From: Winogradskyella sp.
Lineage (GTDB): Bacteria > Bacteroidota > Bacteroidia > Flavobacteriales > Flavobacteriaceae
Assembly: GCA_028383925.1 (NCBI GenBank)
Contig: JAOEWO010000014.1
Span: 1 to 54,752 of the forward strand
Reading direction: 5' to 3'
DNA length: 54,752 bases
The notes under the pieces are model-generated. The model was given only the letters and a program-made list of their open reading frames with translations, did no database searches and had not been told where the DNA came from. Shown piece by piece: positions 1 to 7,431 of this stretch; the stretch's first letter is position 1; the number at the start of each line of letters is the position of its first letter. The translations under genes were made by a program, and so were the position numbers.

Positions 1-194
1 TTGCTAGAGCACTAGACAAAACAAGTGCTACTATAATTGATATAAAAAAGGATGCGCGACTTTTTATTTATAGTATCTACTTATGACATCGAAAATTATC
101 CGTAATCTCTGTATATTTTTAATTATAATACTTGCCAAAATTAATTATAATTAAAGATTGCTTAGCGCTGCTGTTACCAACAGTTTTATTGTTC
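1..194. other. intergenic stretch downstream of TM2 gene, no gene seen
   Basis: AT-rich sequence with no convincing reading frame. At about 160-183 it holds GCGCTGCTGTTACCAACAG, containing the short dyad CTGTT-acc-AACAG. A similar GCG-(n)-GTTAACCG block lies at about 1739-1757, on the other side of the TM2/channel pair. This resembles the boundary sequences often seen around single-gene cassettes in Bacteroidota, but the match is loose. The window starts inside non-coding DNA, so nothing further can be said about the left neighbour. Confidence 0.4.
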
Positions 195-926
195 TTAATT
201 TATTATTCTAAATTGATTATAATATCTATAGCCAGGATTAAACTTAGTATCAAACTTTTCTATTGACATGGTTAAAAATAAAATAAATTCAAATAATGAT
301 ATTATTGTAGGTATAAGCAAAAAAGAAAAGATTACATATAAAATACCTTGACCTATTTTCCCTAAATAAAATTTATGAATGCCGAAACTTCCGAATAACG
401 GAAATGCCAGCAATGTTGCTATCTTTTTTGATTTCTTTTTTTTGTCAGCTAATTCAAGGTTTCTATTAATAAATAGTTTTGTGTCTTTGTTAAATTCATC
501 CATTAAATTAATAAACTCTCTTCTCTTATCTTCTAAATAATCAATGCTCTTATCTTTATAGTCATCAACAATTAAAGAACAACCGTGGTCAAATTTATTA
601 TTGTATTGATTTATTAGTTCTTTGAGGTCGGTTAATTGGTTTAAAGTTTCATTGCCATAAAAAGATAAATTAGCTAGCAATAAGTCAGTTAATTCTATTA
701 ATCTTGAAGCATTAGCTTTATTTGTTGAAACAAATTTTATTTTTTGAATTTCTTTGATTGCTTTTACGATTGAACTGTCAGATGGTTTAATTCTGCCTGA
801 ATAATCACTAATCCCTTTAATTGTGTATGAATTTGCTCCTTTTAAAATTGCGTTTGCACCAGCTCGCCCAAACTCTCTACCAAACTGCCTAGATGCACCA
901 CTTACGACATCATTAAGAATATTCAT
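195..926 (-). CDS. TM2 domain-containing protein
   Basis: 243-residue protein. Residues about 1-165 are hydrophilic and helical with many Lys, Asn and Glu. A TM2 domain follows at about 170-235: a basic lead-in (KKKKSKK), then AFPLFGSFGIHKFYLGKIG, with the G-x-H-x-FYLG core of the family, and two hydrophobic helices separated by a short turn. TM2 proteins are small membrane proteins of unknown biochemical role. The gene lies 6 nt downstream of the K+ channel gene on the same strand, so the two should be co-transcribed. The long soluble N-terminal part is unusual for a TM2 protein and is not recognised; it could bind the channel or a cytoplasmic partner. Domain call firm, function unknown. Confidence 0.85.
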   Translation of the reverse strand: MNILNDVVSGASRQFGREFGRAGANAILKGANSYTIKGISDYSGRIKPSDSSIVKAIKEIQKIKFVSTNKANASRLIELTDLLLANLSFYGNETLNQLTDLKELINQYNNKFDHGCSLIVDDYKDKSIDYLEDKRREFINLMDEFNKDTKLFINRNLELADKKKKSKKIATLLAFPLFGSFGIHKFYLGKIGQGILYVIFSFLLIPTIISLFEFILFLTMSIEKFDTKFNPGYRYYNQFRIIN

Positions 927-932
927 AGTATT

Positions 933-1649
933 TTATTTATTATTATGTTCTTCAATTTCTCTAGCTTTTGACAAAGCACTTGCAACTAGACCTGCTGGAA
1001 TAGTAACAATACCAACACCAATCAATAAAATAAAAAAAGTAAATATTTTACCGCCCATAGTAATAGGATAAACATCCCCATATCCCACAGTTGTTAACGT
1101 TACAACTGCCCACCAACCACTATGTATTACAGAAGTAAAAATATCTGGTTGAGCCTCATTTTCAAAAAAGTAAATTCCCGCTGATGCTAGAAAAATAAAA
1201 ATAGATGTAATAATAAAAAAAAGAATTATTTCTTCCTTTACAATTTTAGCTGCAATATGAAATCTGTTAAGAGCTCTATTATATCTAATTAGTTTTAAGG
1301 CTCTAAATACTCTGAATATCCTGAAAGCTCTTAAAGCTCTTAGATCGTATAAACCTCTAAGATAGAATGGGAAAATTGCCAACAAATCTATAATACCATA
1401 AAAACTAAAAATATATTTAAAAGGATTTTTTGAAACAAAAATTCTTAATAGATATTCTATTGAAAATATTATAACACAAACTAATTCAAAACCATTTAGA
1501 AAAACAATAGTTTTTACAGAATTATTAGGTAAAGTTTCTATCGTAAAAGCAATAAGAGACAAAAAAATTAAAACTTGAATAAAATAGTCAAATGCTTTTC
1601 CTTTTGGTGATGTATTATCTTCAATTAATATTCGTAATTTTTCTTTCAT
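933..1649 (-). CDS. voltage-gated potassium channel (ion transporter family)
   Basis: 238-residue six-helix cation channel of the bacterial Kv/KvAP type. S1-S3 span about 22-95. S4 is a clear arginine ladder at about 103-122 (RALRAFRIFRVFRALKLIR). The pore helix and the selectivity filter TTVGYGD follow at about 186-192, then S6. The filter makes K+ selectivity secure, and the intact S4 suggests voltage gating. There is no RCK or cyclic-nucleotide domain; the protein ends about 20 residues after S6. It is the first gene of a pair with the TM2 protein. A TATTTTTG minus-10-like box with an adjacent inverted repeat lies about 115 bp upstream. Confidence 0.92.
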   Translation of the reverse strand: MKEKLRILIEDNTSPKGKAFDYFIQVLIFLSLIAFTIETLPNNSVKTIVFLNGFELVCVIIFSIEYLLRIFVSKNPFKYIFSFYGIIDLLAIFPFYLRGLYDLRALRAFRIFRVFRALKLIRYNRALNRFHIAAKIVKEEIILFFIITSIFIFLASAGIYFFENEAQPDIFTSVIHSGWWAVVTLTTVGYGDVYPITMGGKIFTFFILLIGVGIVTIPAGLVASALSKAREIEEHNNK

Positions 1650-1759
1650 TTAGAGATTTTTTTAAAATTAATAAAACTTACTAATAAAACTCCATTTCAC
1701 TATCCTGAAACTCCACACAAGTAAGTTCAACACCAATAAGCGAAGTTAACCGTTATAAA

Positions 1760-1789
1760 CAAAAATACCAATACGTAACTTTACGTATT
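1760..1789 (-). promoter_or_regulatory. putative promoter with inverted-repeat operator for channel/TM2 operon
   Basis: On the minus strand TATTTTTG (1767 to 1760) matches the Bacteroidota TAnnTTTG box. Directly upstream, 1770-1789 is a perfect 9-2-9 inverted repeat, AATACGTAA-CT-TTACGTATT, covering the spacer and the place of the upstream element. No TTG is visible at the usual distance. The layout would suit a regulator binding over the promoter. The transcript would have a leader of about 105 nt before the channel start. Alternatively, the repeat could help end transcription of the 1853-2230 gene. Confidence 0.4.
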
Positions 1790-1852
1790 TTTAGTAAAAA
1801 AACCTAGGCTAAAGACTCAGTCTTAAAAAATAATCATCACATTTTTAGTAGC

Positions 1853-2230
1853 TTACGCTTGCGTTACATTTTTAAAAGTAGGATGGTTTTCTGTAATACT
1901 GCCCATTCCTTTCTTGTTCACTTTAAAAGTAACATCTTTAGTTGTGGTAAATAATAGCACAGATAAAAAATGGGTTTTTAAATGCGATTTTATAATGGGT
2001 AAGGCTTCTTCTAAGGTAAGTTCTTCTTCTATATCTTCAGTTTCTCTGAGTCTAAAGCTATATTTAAGCACCACCATAAAATCGTTTTCAGCATAAATTG
2101 GTCTTAAAAATATATTTTTTAATTCGGGTTTTCCTATGGTTTTTGCCATAGTTAATTTCGCAAATGTGCCAGCTGCAATACTTTCTTTTACTTGTTGCCA
2201 GAACTCCACAAAAACATCTTGATATGTCAT
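1853..2230 (-). CDS. conserved hypothetical protein
   Basis: 125-residue soluble protein without signal peptide or membrane segment. I do not recognise the family. It begins with a helical stretch (MTYQDVFVEFWQQVKESIAAG), followed by a mix of charged strands and an acidic helix (about 64-75, ETEDIEEELTLEE), and ends in a lysine/threonine-rich tail. Codon use and base composition match the neighbours and no overlapping frame competes. It appears to be a single-gene unit between two intergenic stretches. No function is proposed. Confidence 0.75.
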   Translation of the reverse strand: MTYQDVFVEFWQQVKESIAAGTFAKLTMAKTIGKPELKNIFLRPIYAENDFMVVLKYSFRLRETEDIEEELTLEEALPIIKSHLKTHFLSVLLFTTTKDVTFKVNKKGMGSITENHPTFKNVTQA

Positions 2231-2651
2231 AAACTTAAAATAGATCTTATTAATATAATAACCTGTTGTGTATTTTGGGCTTAAAAAGGTATTTAAAACT
2301 ACAGTTCACCTGATTTTGAAATATAAAAAATAGCATAACGAACTAATTTTTGGTAATAAATACTATACTCGATACAACGTTTACGCATTTACAATCGTAA
2401 AATTTACGCGAACTGACGAATTTCATCAAAATATACAACAGGCTAATAATACTAAATTTTTAGTTAGGCAGTTTACTAAAACTATTATTTCTGTTTAAAT
2501 TAATAAAACGCAAAACATCTTGAGTAAAAAACTTAGAGTAAAAAAATGCAAGTAGGAAAAACAAAAGCCAAGCTGTTATATAATAAAGGCATAAAAAAGC
2601 ATTGTAAAATTTTGTATATTAACTAATTATAACTTGTATAAATTAACCGCT
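2231..2651. other. 421-bp intergenic region with terminal inverted repeats
   Basis: No coding frame is credible here. The region holds CCTGTTGTGTATTTTG at 2262-2277 and its inverted partner CAAAATATACAACAGG at 2427-2442 (15 of 16 pairs), bounding a 181-bp segment with internal TTTACGC repeats (about 2380 and 2403). This looks like a small non-autonomous element or a folded intergenic repeat. The rest, up to the lipoprotein start at 2652, is AT-rich with no strict TAnnTTTG box. Confidence 0.45.
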
Positions 2652-3773
2652 ATGAAAAAATCAATACTATTACTACTAGCATTAAGCTTTGTTTTTGCTT
2701 GCTCTAAAGACACAAAAGAAACCACAACTGGTGATTTTAGCGTCTCTGGTAAATTTTTAACACCAAACGGCCAAGATGCTGTATCTAAAGCTAAAGTAAA
2801 ACTTAGCAAAGGCGATGTTGTTGTAAAAGAAACACTTACCAATAGTGAAGGTGAATTTTTAATAAGCAATTTAGACGCTGGCGATTACCAAGTTACCATT
2901 TCTAAAGGTTTGTTTTCTGCTTCTCAATTTTTAACATTATCTGACCTTGATGGGCTTTTAGATTTTGATTTAGAAGATATTATAATTACAGAATTACCAA
3001 ATATTGCTGTAGTTACTGGCAGTTACGACAATATAGAAACGGTACTTTACGATATTGGCCTGGTAAACCCAATAACACAAGCCCCACTTTTTGATATTAT
3101 TGATGGTGAAAGTTTTGGCAGGCCAAACACACACACGCACAACCATAGTGCAGAGGTAAACAGAACGTTTAACCCATTGTTAGCGCCTAACACAGATATA
3201 AGTTTTGCTGATTTAATTGCATCACCAGACGCTTTAGCTGCTTACGATATTATCTTTTTAAACTGTGGCTTAGACGAAAGCCAAACCGAATTTAATGCTA
3301 ACATTACCAATTACGTTGCTAATGGTGGCCTTTTATACACTACAGATTATGCGTTTGTATATTTAGAAGATCTTACTAATGGCGGTGAAAATTATATAGA
3401 TTTTTATGAACCAACCAGAACCGGGACATCTTTAAGCACCGAAGCGACTATAGTTAATGATGATTTATTAGCCTGGTTAGATTTAAATTTTGGTGTAGCG
3501 ATTACGGACAATACCGTAACTATAGATCAGTTTTTGCCACAATGGCAAGTTGTAGATAGCTATAATGAAGACACAGTAATCCCTTGGTTAAGTGGTACTA
3601 TTGCTTATGACGGCCAAACAGAAGAGAAACCTTTAGCCTATACTTTTTTACATGGCAATGGTGGTGTTTTGTACGCGTCGTTTCATACCAAAAACAATCC
3701 TGAGCAGTCTGAAGCTGTAGAACGCTCTATTCAGTATTTAGTGTTTGAATTATCGGACTTAAAACAAGAATAG
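2652..3773 (+). CDS. lipoprotein with carboxypeptidase-regulatory-like domain
   Basis: 373 residues from the ATG at 2652, chosen because it starts a lipoprotein signal (KKSILLLLALSFVFAC, Cys at about 17). An in-frame upstream start at 2634 would put hydrophilic residues first. Residues about 28-110 form a beta-sandwich of the CarboxypepD_reg type (GKFLTP, VKLSKGD, TNSEGEFLISNLDAGDYQV). The remainder has an alpha/beta look reminiscent of type-1 glutamine-amidotransferase/ThuA folds (NIAVVTGSYDN, YDIIFLNCGLDES, NYVANGGLLYTTDY), but no catalytic triad is assured. A His-rich loop (THTHNHSAE) lies near 165-172 and might bind metal. It should sit at the outer membrane; the function is unknown. Confidence 0.8.
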   Translation: MKKSILLLLALSFVFACSKDTKETTTGDFSVSGKFLTPNGQDAVSKAKVKLSKGDVVVKETLTNSEGEFLISNLDAGDYQVTISKGLFSASQFLTLSDLDGLLDFDLEDIIITELPNIAVVTGSYDNIETVLYDIGLVNPITQAPLFDIIDGESFGRPNTHTHNHSAEVNRTFNPLLAPNTDISFADLIASPDALAAYDIIFLNCGLDESQTEFNANITNYVANGGLLYTTDYAFVYLEDLTNGGENYIDFYEPTRTGTSLSTEATIVNDDLLAWLDLNFGVAITDNTVTIDQFLPQWQVVDSYNEDTVIPWLSGTIAYDGQTEEKPLAYTFLHGNGGVLYASFHTKNNPEQSEAVERSIQYLVFELSDLKQE

Positions 3774-3796
3774 ATTTGGGTTAAAATTAAACCGTA

Positions 3797-3834
3797 TAAA
3801 AGCGTCTAAAACAATTTGTTTTAGGCGCTTTTTC
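3797..3834 (+). terminator. intrinsic terminator after 2652-3773 lipoprotein
   Basis: Hairpin AAAAGCGTCTAAAACA / TGTTTTAGGCGCTTTTT with a short loop around 3813-3817, followed by a T-rich run. It lies about 25 nt after the stop codon. Its A-rich left flank could also end transcripts arriving from the converging minus-strand DUF3570 operon. Confidence 0.8.
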
Positions 3835-3873
3835 TTTTACTAAAATAATATTATAAACAGGTAAAACGTACCA

Positions 3874-5187
3874 TTAATCCATTACAAAATTAAAGCCTGC
3901 AGTAACAATACTAGAGGTAAAAGTAGTATCCCTATCGTACTTGTAAAATCTTAAATCTATACTTTTAAGTCCATATTTCCAGATATGTGTTTTTGCAAAA
4001 ATATCTGTATAACTCACACCTAAACCAAACTGATTGGCAGAATACTCAGAAAGATCATAATCTGAAGTATAAAATTGGTCTGTAGATACTGCTTCTTGAT
4101 AAGGTCTAAAATAATCTGCAGCTGTTTGGCTATAAAACCTGTAAGACGGATAGAGTGTAAACTTCTCTGCTATTTTTATAGGCACTTCAATACTTGCCGT
4201 GTGCGATGTAATACCCCAATCATCAAAATAATAACGGTAAAATGTACGTACTGTAAAGCGCTCATTAAGATACCAGTTTAATCGGCCACCGAGGGCAACC
4301 TTAAATCTAGAATCTGGCAAGCGCTCTATAGCATCTGCAAGCTGAAAATTATCAATAAATGAATCTGCAACATCAGCAAAATACACCCGCTGAAAAGGGG
4401 TTGACAATAATCCGTTTTGTTGCACAACATCTAATGCTAACGAGCCTTGAACGTTTTTATGAAGAATTTGCAAAAATCCTAAACCTAAAGAATACGAATT
4501 ACGCCCTTTTTCAGTAAGCTCCTGAAAACGTGGTGCGTAATTAGTGTTTCCTGTAATTATATTTTGACTAAAAATAGGATCGTTAATACCACTACCGCCT
4601 TCGCCAAAAGGTTTCAATTCTGTTGGGTAAATGGTACTCCATGTATCTAAAAAAACATTTCCTTTTATACTTAATTCGGTGTTTTTCTCATTAAAAAGCT
4701 TTGTATAGCTACCACCAAAACCTAAAGAAAAATAATCATATTCGGTAGATACAGATACATTGGCAGACCAGATGTTATTACGGTCATCTGAGCTATAGCT
4801 ATAACTACCAGATAAGTTTGCCCAAACATCACCACCAGATGCGCCAGATGACGCCTGAAAAGGGTCTGCAAAACCACTATCAAAAGCACCAACATTACTA
4901 GAAGATGCAGATGTATATGCAGAAACACCTGCATCTATAGTTAAAATATCATCATCATTTAAGGGTATCGAAACAATAACAGTAGCGGTTACGTCTGTTA
5001 ATGCTTCTGTACCTAACCCTCCGCTTACAGCAGCATTATCACCACTCTGTGTGTAATAACTTGTAAGAAAGTCTATTTCTTTAGTTTCAAGCACACGTTT
5101 TTTAAAGATTTTTGTTGAATCTTTAGCCGTTTGTGCATATGTATTTGCTAAAACAAACACAGATAGAATACATAGTATATTTTTCAA
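3874..5187 (-). CDS. DUF3570 domain-containing protein (predicted outer-membrane beta-barrel)
   Basis: 437 residues from a TTG codon at 5187, which begins a clean signal peptide (KNILCILSVFVLANTYAQ). The frame is open to 5307, but that stretch overlaps the DUF4266 gene and lacks a signal. The mature part has alternating amphipathic strands rich in Tyr, Ser, Gly and Asp, typical of an outer-membrane barrel, and ends in an aromatic/hydrophobic strand (TAGFNFVMD). A Gly/Ser-rich loop (QASSGASGGDVW) lies about 110-121. DUF3570 has no established function. It is the last gene of the thioredoxin-ApbE-DUF4266-DUF3570 operon, 13 nt after DUF4266, and is probably the surface component of that system. 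Confidence 0.85.
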   Translation of the reverse strand: MKNILCILSVFVLANTYAQTAKDSTKIFKKRVLETKEIDFLTSYYTQSGDNAAVSGGLGTEALTDVTATVIVSIPLNDDDILTIDAGVSAYTSASSSNVGAFDSGFADPFQASSGASGGDVWANLSGSYSYSSDDRNNIWSANVSVSTEYDYFSLGFGGSYTKLFNEKNTELSIKGNVFLDTWSTIYPTELKPFGEGGSGINDPIFSQNIITGNTNYAPRFQELTEKGRNSYSLGLGFLQILHKNVQGSLALDVVQQNGLLSTPFQRVYFADVADSFIDNFQLADAIERLPDSRFKVALGGRLNWYLNERFTVRTFYRYYFDDWGITSHTASIEVPIKIAEKFTLYPSYRFYSQTAADYFRPYQEAVSTDQFYTSDYDLSEYSANQFGLGVSYTDIFAKTHIWKYGLKSIDLRFYKYDRDTTFTSSIVTAGFNFVMD

Positions 5188-5200
5188 TTTGTTTCTTGTA

Positions 5201-5413
5201 TTAATTACAGCCACAGCCACCTCCAGTTTTACCTCCATTAGCACCAACAGCAGCTTCTCTGTAAGCATGTGCTGTAGTAACATTGCGATCTGCTTTTTTG
5301 GTACCAAGTACCATATCTGGATCGCTAAGATTTACTTTTTCATATTCCTTTACAACCACACAACTTGTAAACAAGCATACTAGTATTAAGGTCATTAAAA
5401 TTTTTCTAATCAT
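5201..5413 (-). CDS. DUF4266 domain-containing small lipoprotein
   Basis: 70 residues. A short lipoprotein signal ends at LFTSC (Cys about 18). The mature protein is about 52 residues: a polar stretch (VNLSDPDMVLG), a helix around THAYREAA, then a Gly-rich tail ending in GGGCGCN. The Cys-Gly-Cys near the C-terminus is the only Cys pair besides the lipid Cys. The start codon overlaps the apbE stop (ATGA, 5410-5413), so translation is probably coupled. DUF4266 has no known function. Its neighbours (ApbE, WCxxC thioredoxin, barrel protein) suggest a redox or metal-handling part anchored in the envelope. That is inference from context. Confidence 0.88.
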   Translation of the reverse strand: MIRKILMTLILVCLFTSCVVVKEYEKVNLSDPDMVLGTKKADRNVTTAHAYREAAVGANGGKTGGGCGCN

Positions 5414-6390
5414 AATTTATCTATTACAATGTTATTTGACTTAAAAATATTGCCTTTATCATCTATTATAATACAATCTATATTTGGCAACTGATTAATA
5501 CGGTCTAAACCTGTTTCTTTACCCATAACAAATACAGAAGTTGCTAAGGCATCTGCAAGTTCTGCTTTGGGCGCAAAAACAGTAACACTAATTATACCTG
5601 TAGATGGGTAACCTGTACGAGGATCTATAATATGTGCGTACCGTATGCCGTTAAAATTTACATATTTTTCATAATTACCAGAAGTAACTACAGCACCATT
5701 TAAAACAGGAAGTAATGCAAATACTTTATTTTTATTTAAAGGATTGGTTATGGCAACTTTCCAAGTATCGCCGTTAATTTGTTTTCCCCAAGTATTCATG
5801 TCTCCTGAGGCATTTATAATACCCGAAACAACACCTTTAGATTGCAATAAATCTTTAGCTTTATCTGCGGCATACCCTTTACCTATTGCGCCAAAGCCAA
5901 TTTTCATGCCTTTTAATTTAAGAAATACCGTGTTGTTTTTCTTATTGAGTATTATATTATCAAATCCAACTTTTAAGACAGATGCCTCTATGTCTTTAGC
6001 AAATGGCATTACTGTCATACTACCATCAAATTTCCAAATACGATCCATAGATGCATAGCTAATATCAAATGCACCATCGGTTAATTTTGAAATACGTATT
6101 GCTCGTTCAATTAAATGAAACAACTCTGCAGCAACTTTTACAGGCTTAACACCAGCGTTATTATTAATTTTTGAAGTTTCAGAATTGGGATCCCAAGATG
6201 AAATTAATTTTTCAATCCTAGTTATTTCTGCAACTGCAGTATCAATATAAGCATCACCTTTTTGTTGAGTTTTAGCAACAACAGTAATATCAAAACGACT
6301 TCCCATTAGCTTTAACGTACGCTTGTATGGCTGTTGTGCAAAACTAACTATAGAACATAAAATAACAAGTAAAGCTGTGGTGTGTTTCAT
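5410..6390 (-). CDS. apbE: FAD:protein FMN transferase (ApbE family)
   Basis: 326 residues from the ATG at 6390, one base after the thioredoxin stop; an alternative start at 6408 would overlap that gene. Signal peptide MKHTTALLVILCSIVSFAQ, so the enzyme acts outside the cytoplasm. ApbE enzymes move FMN from FAD to a Thr or Ser of a target protein. Family motifs seen: GSRFDIT, SSWDPNSETSKIN, DISYASMDRIW, KIGFGAIGKGYAADKA, INASGDM, HIIDPRTGYP and ADALATSVFVMG. No protein in the window carries the usual flavinylation motif (S/T-G-A-S/T-x-T), so its substrate is either elsewhere or non-canonical. Length is normal for the family. Confidence 0.95.
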   Translation of the reverse strand: MKHTTALLVILCSIVSFAQQPYKRTLKLMGSRFDITVVAKTQQKGDAYIDTAVAEITRIEKLISSWDPNSETSKINNNAGVKPVKVAAELFHLIERAIRISKLTDGAFDISYASMDRIWKFDGSMTVMPFAKDIEASVLKVGFDNIILNKKNNTVFLKLKGMKIGFGAIGKGYAADKAKDLLQSKGVVSGIINASGDMNTWGKQINGDTWKVAITNPLNKNKVFALLPVLNGAVVTSGNYEKYVNFNGIRYAHIIDPRTGYPSTGIISVTVFAPKAELADALATSVFVMGKETGLDRINQLPNIDCIIIDDKGNIFKSNNIVIDKL

Positions 6391-6391
6391 A

Positions 6392-6832
6392 CTACTTAAT
6401 AAATGCATCTAAAATTGAAATATAAGATGAAACTGTTGTCTTTTTATAACTGGCTTCACCTAAAATATCACCTTTATGATCTATAATTACAACAAAAGGA
6501 AAGTATCCGTATTTATTATAAGTTTCTGCGAGCTTTACATTCGATTTTGTTTGCCTTTCAGATAATGCATTTTTCTTTCTTCTCGGAAAATCAGCCTTAA
6601 GCATTACATAATTAACTTTAGCATGTGCTATAAATTCGTCTTTACTCCAAATCTCTTTATCCATCTTAATACAAGGTGCACACCAGTCAGAGCCTTGAAA
6701 GACTAATAGAATTACTTTATTTTCTTTTAAAGCAATTTCTTTTGCGGTCTCAAAATCTGTTTCCCATTGCTGCGCATTAACTAGTGCAGTTTGAAACCAT
6801 AAAGTTAATAGTATTAGTATTATTTTTTTCAT
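6392..6832 (-). CDS. periplasmic thioredoxin family protein
   Basis: 146 residues with signal peptide MKKIILILLTLWFQTALVNA. The thioredoxin fold follows with an active site QGSDWCAPCIKMDKEIW (Cys51 and Cys54), and later YFPFVVIIDHKGDI, which supplies the cis-proline region. The WCxPC-K-M form is that of the thioredoxin_7/DUF255-like envelope thioredoxins. It is the first gene of the operon with apbE, DUF4266 and DUF3570, so its probable job is to reduce or exchange disulfides in a partner of that system; the DUF4266 Cys-Gly-Cys tail is one candidate. Confidence 0.92.
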   Translation of the reverse strand: MKKIILILLTLWFQTALVNAQQWETDFETAKEIALKENKVILLVFQGSDWCAPCIKMDKEIWSKDEFIAHAKVNYVMLKADFPRRKKNALSERQTKSNVKLAETYNKYGYFPFVVIIDHKGDILGEASYKKTTVSSYISILDAFIK

Positions 6833-6978
6833 TTTTTATTATCATGAATTTTACATTAAACGTAAAAAACTATTCAAAATTATAAATTGAATCCATTAAA
6901 ATGATAAAAATGTTTACTTTATTAAATTAAGCAAAAACATGTGTAGGAAACATCTGCTAAACGTTTATACTTTACAAC

Positions 6979-7006
6979 AAAAAAAAACCGAAGCGCTATG
7001 CTTCGG
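6979..7006 (-). terminator. intrinsic terminator of ferredoxin gene
   Basis: Stem CCGAAGC (6988-6994) with GCTTCGG (7000-7006) and a 5-nt loop. On the minus strand it is followed by a run of T (plus-strand A-run 6979-6987). It lies 26 nt after the ferredoxin stop and is a strong Rho-independent terminator for that gene. Confidence 0.88.
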
Positions 7007-7032
7007 GTTTTGTTATAAAAATATGAGATATT

Positions 7033-7386
7033 TTAATCTTCAGGATGCATAAAACGTTGCTTACCTAGTAATTGCTCTTCGGTCTCAACAACATTATCAT
7101 CTGGTACACAACAATCTACAGGACAAACTGCTGCACATTGAGGCTCTTCATGAAAGCCCATACATTCTGTACACTTATCTGGTGATATGTAATAGACTTC
7201 GTCACTAATTGGTTCTTGTGTTTCTTCAGCGTCCACTTCTTTTCCGTTAGGTAATACAATTTTACCTTTTAAACTTGTGCCATCAGCATAACGCCAATCA
7301 TCAGCACCTTCGTAAATAGCAGTATTAGGACATTCTGGCTCACAAGCTCCACAATTAATACATTCGTCTGTGATTATAATTGCCAT
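7033..7386 (-). CDS. 4Fe-4S dicluster ferredoxin
   Basis: 117 residues. First cluster motif C9-x2-C12-x2-C15-x3-C19-P ([12 protein letters not shown]). Second motif C72-x2-C75-x8-C84-x3-C88-P ([18 protein letters not shown]), with the long insert typical of bacterial 2[4Fe-4S] ferredoxins of the YfhL/Alvin type. Residues about 28-68 between the clusters form an extra acidic beta-like insert. It is a cytoplasmic electron carrier. It is divergent from the acyl-CoA reductase gene with overlapping promoters, a pairing that may be functional. It is acidic overall and has its own terminator. Confidence 0.95.
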   Translation of the reverse strand: MAIIITDECINCGACEPECPNTAIYEGADDWRYADGTSLKGKIVLPNGKEVDAEETQEPISDEVYYISPDKCTECMGFHEEPQCAAVCPVDCCVPDDNVVETEEQLLGKQRFMHPED

Positions 7387-7417
7387 AGTAATTTATTCTT
7401 TTTCTTTTTACTTTATG

Positions 7418-7425
7418 TAAATTTG
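7418..7425 (+). promoter_or_regulatory. TAAATTTG promoter box of acyl-CoA reductase gene
   Basis: TAAATTTG is an exact TAnnTTTG box 45 bp before the ATG at 7470. No good TTG is seen 17-23 bp upstream. Positions 7422-7435 (TTTGCAATTGCAAA) form a perfect 14-bp palindrome made by this box and the opposing ferredoxin box. Confidence 0.5.
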
Positions 7426-7431
7426 CAATTG

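Noticed and set aside
823..1071. Plus-strand frame across the junction of the TM2 and channel genes
   Set aside because: Antisense to two well-supported genes; no start context or family likeness.
4830..4870. Flavinylation motif in the DUF3570 protein (SSGASGG)
   Set aside because: The required Thr/Ser acceptor two residues after the second S/T is Gly; a Gly/Ser-rich loop is the simpler reading.
4722..4934. Minus-strand 70-residue frame inside the DUF3570 gene
   Set aside because: Out-of-frame shadow; His/Leu-rich text arises from the Ser/Asp-rich real frame.
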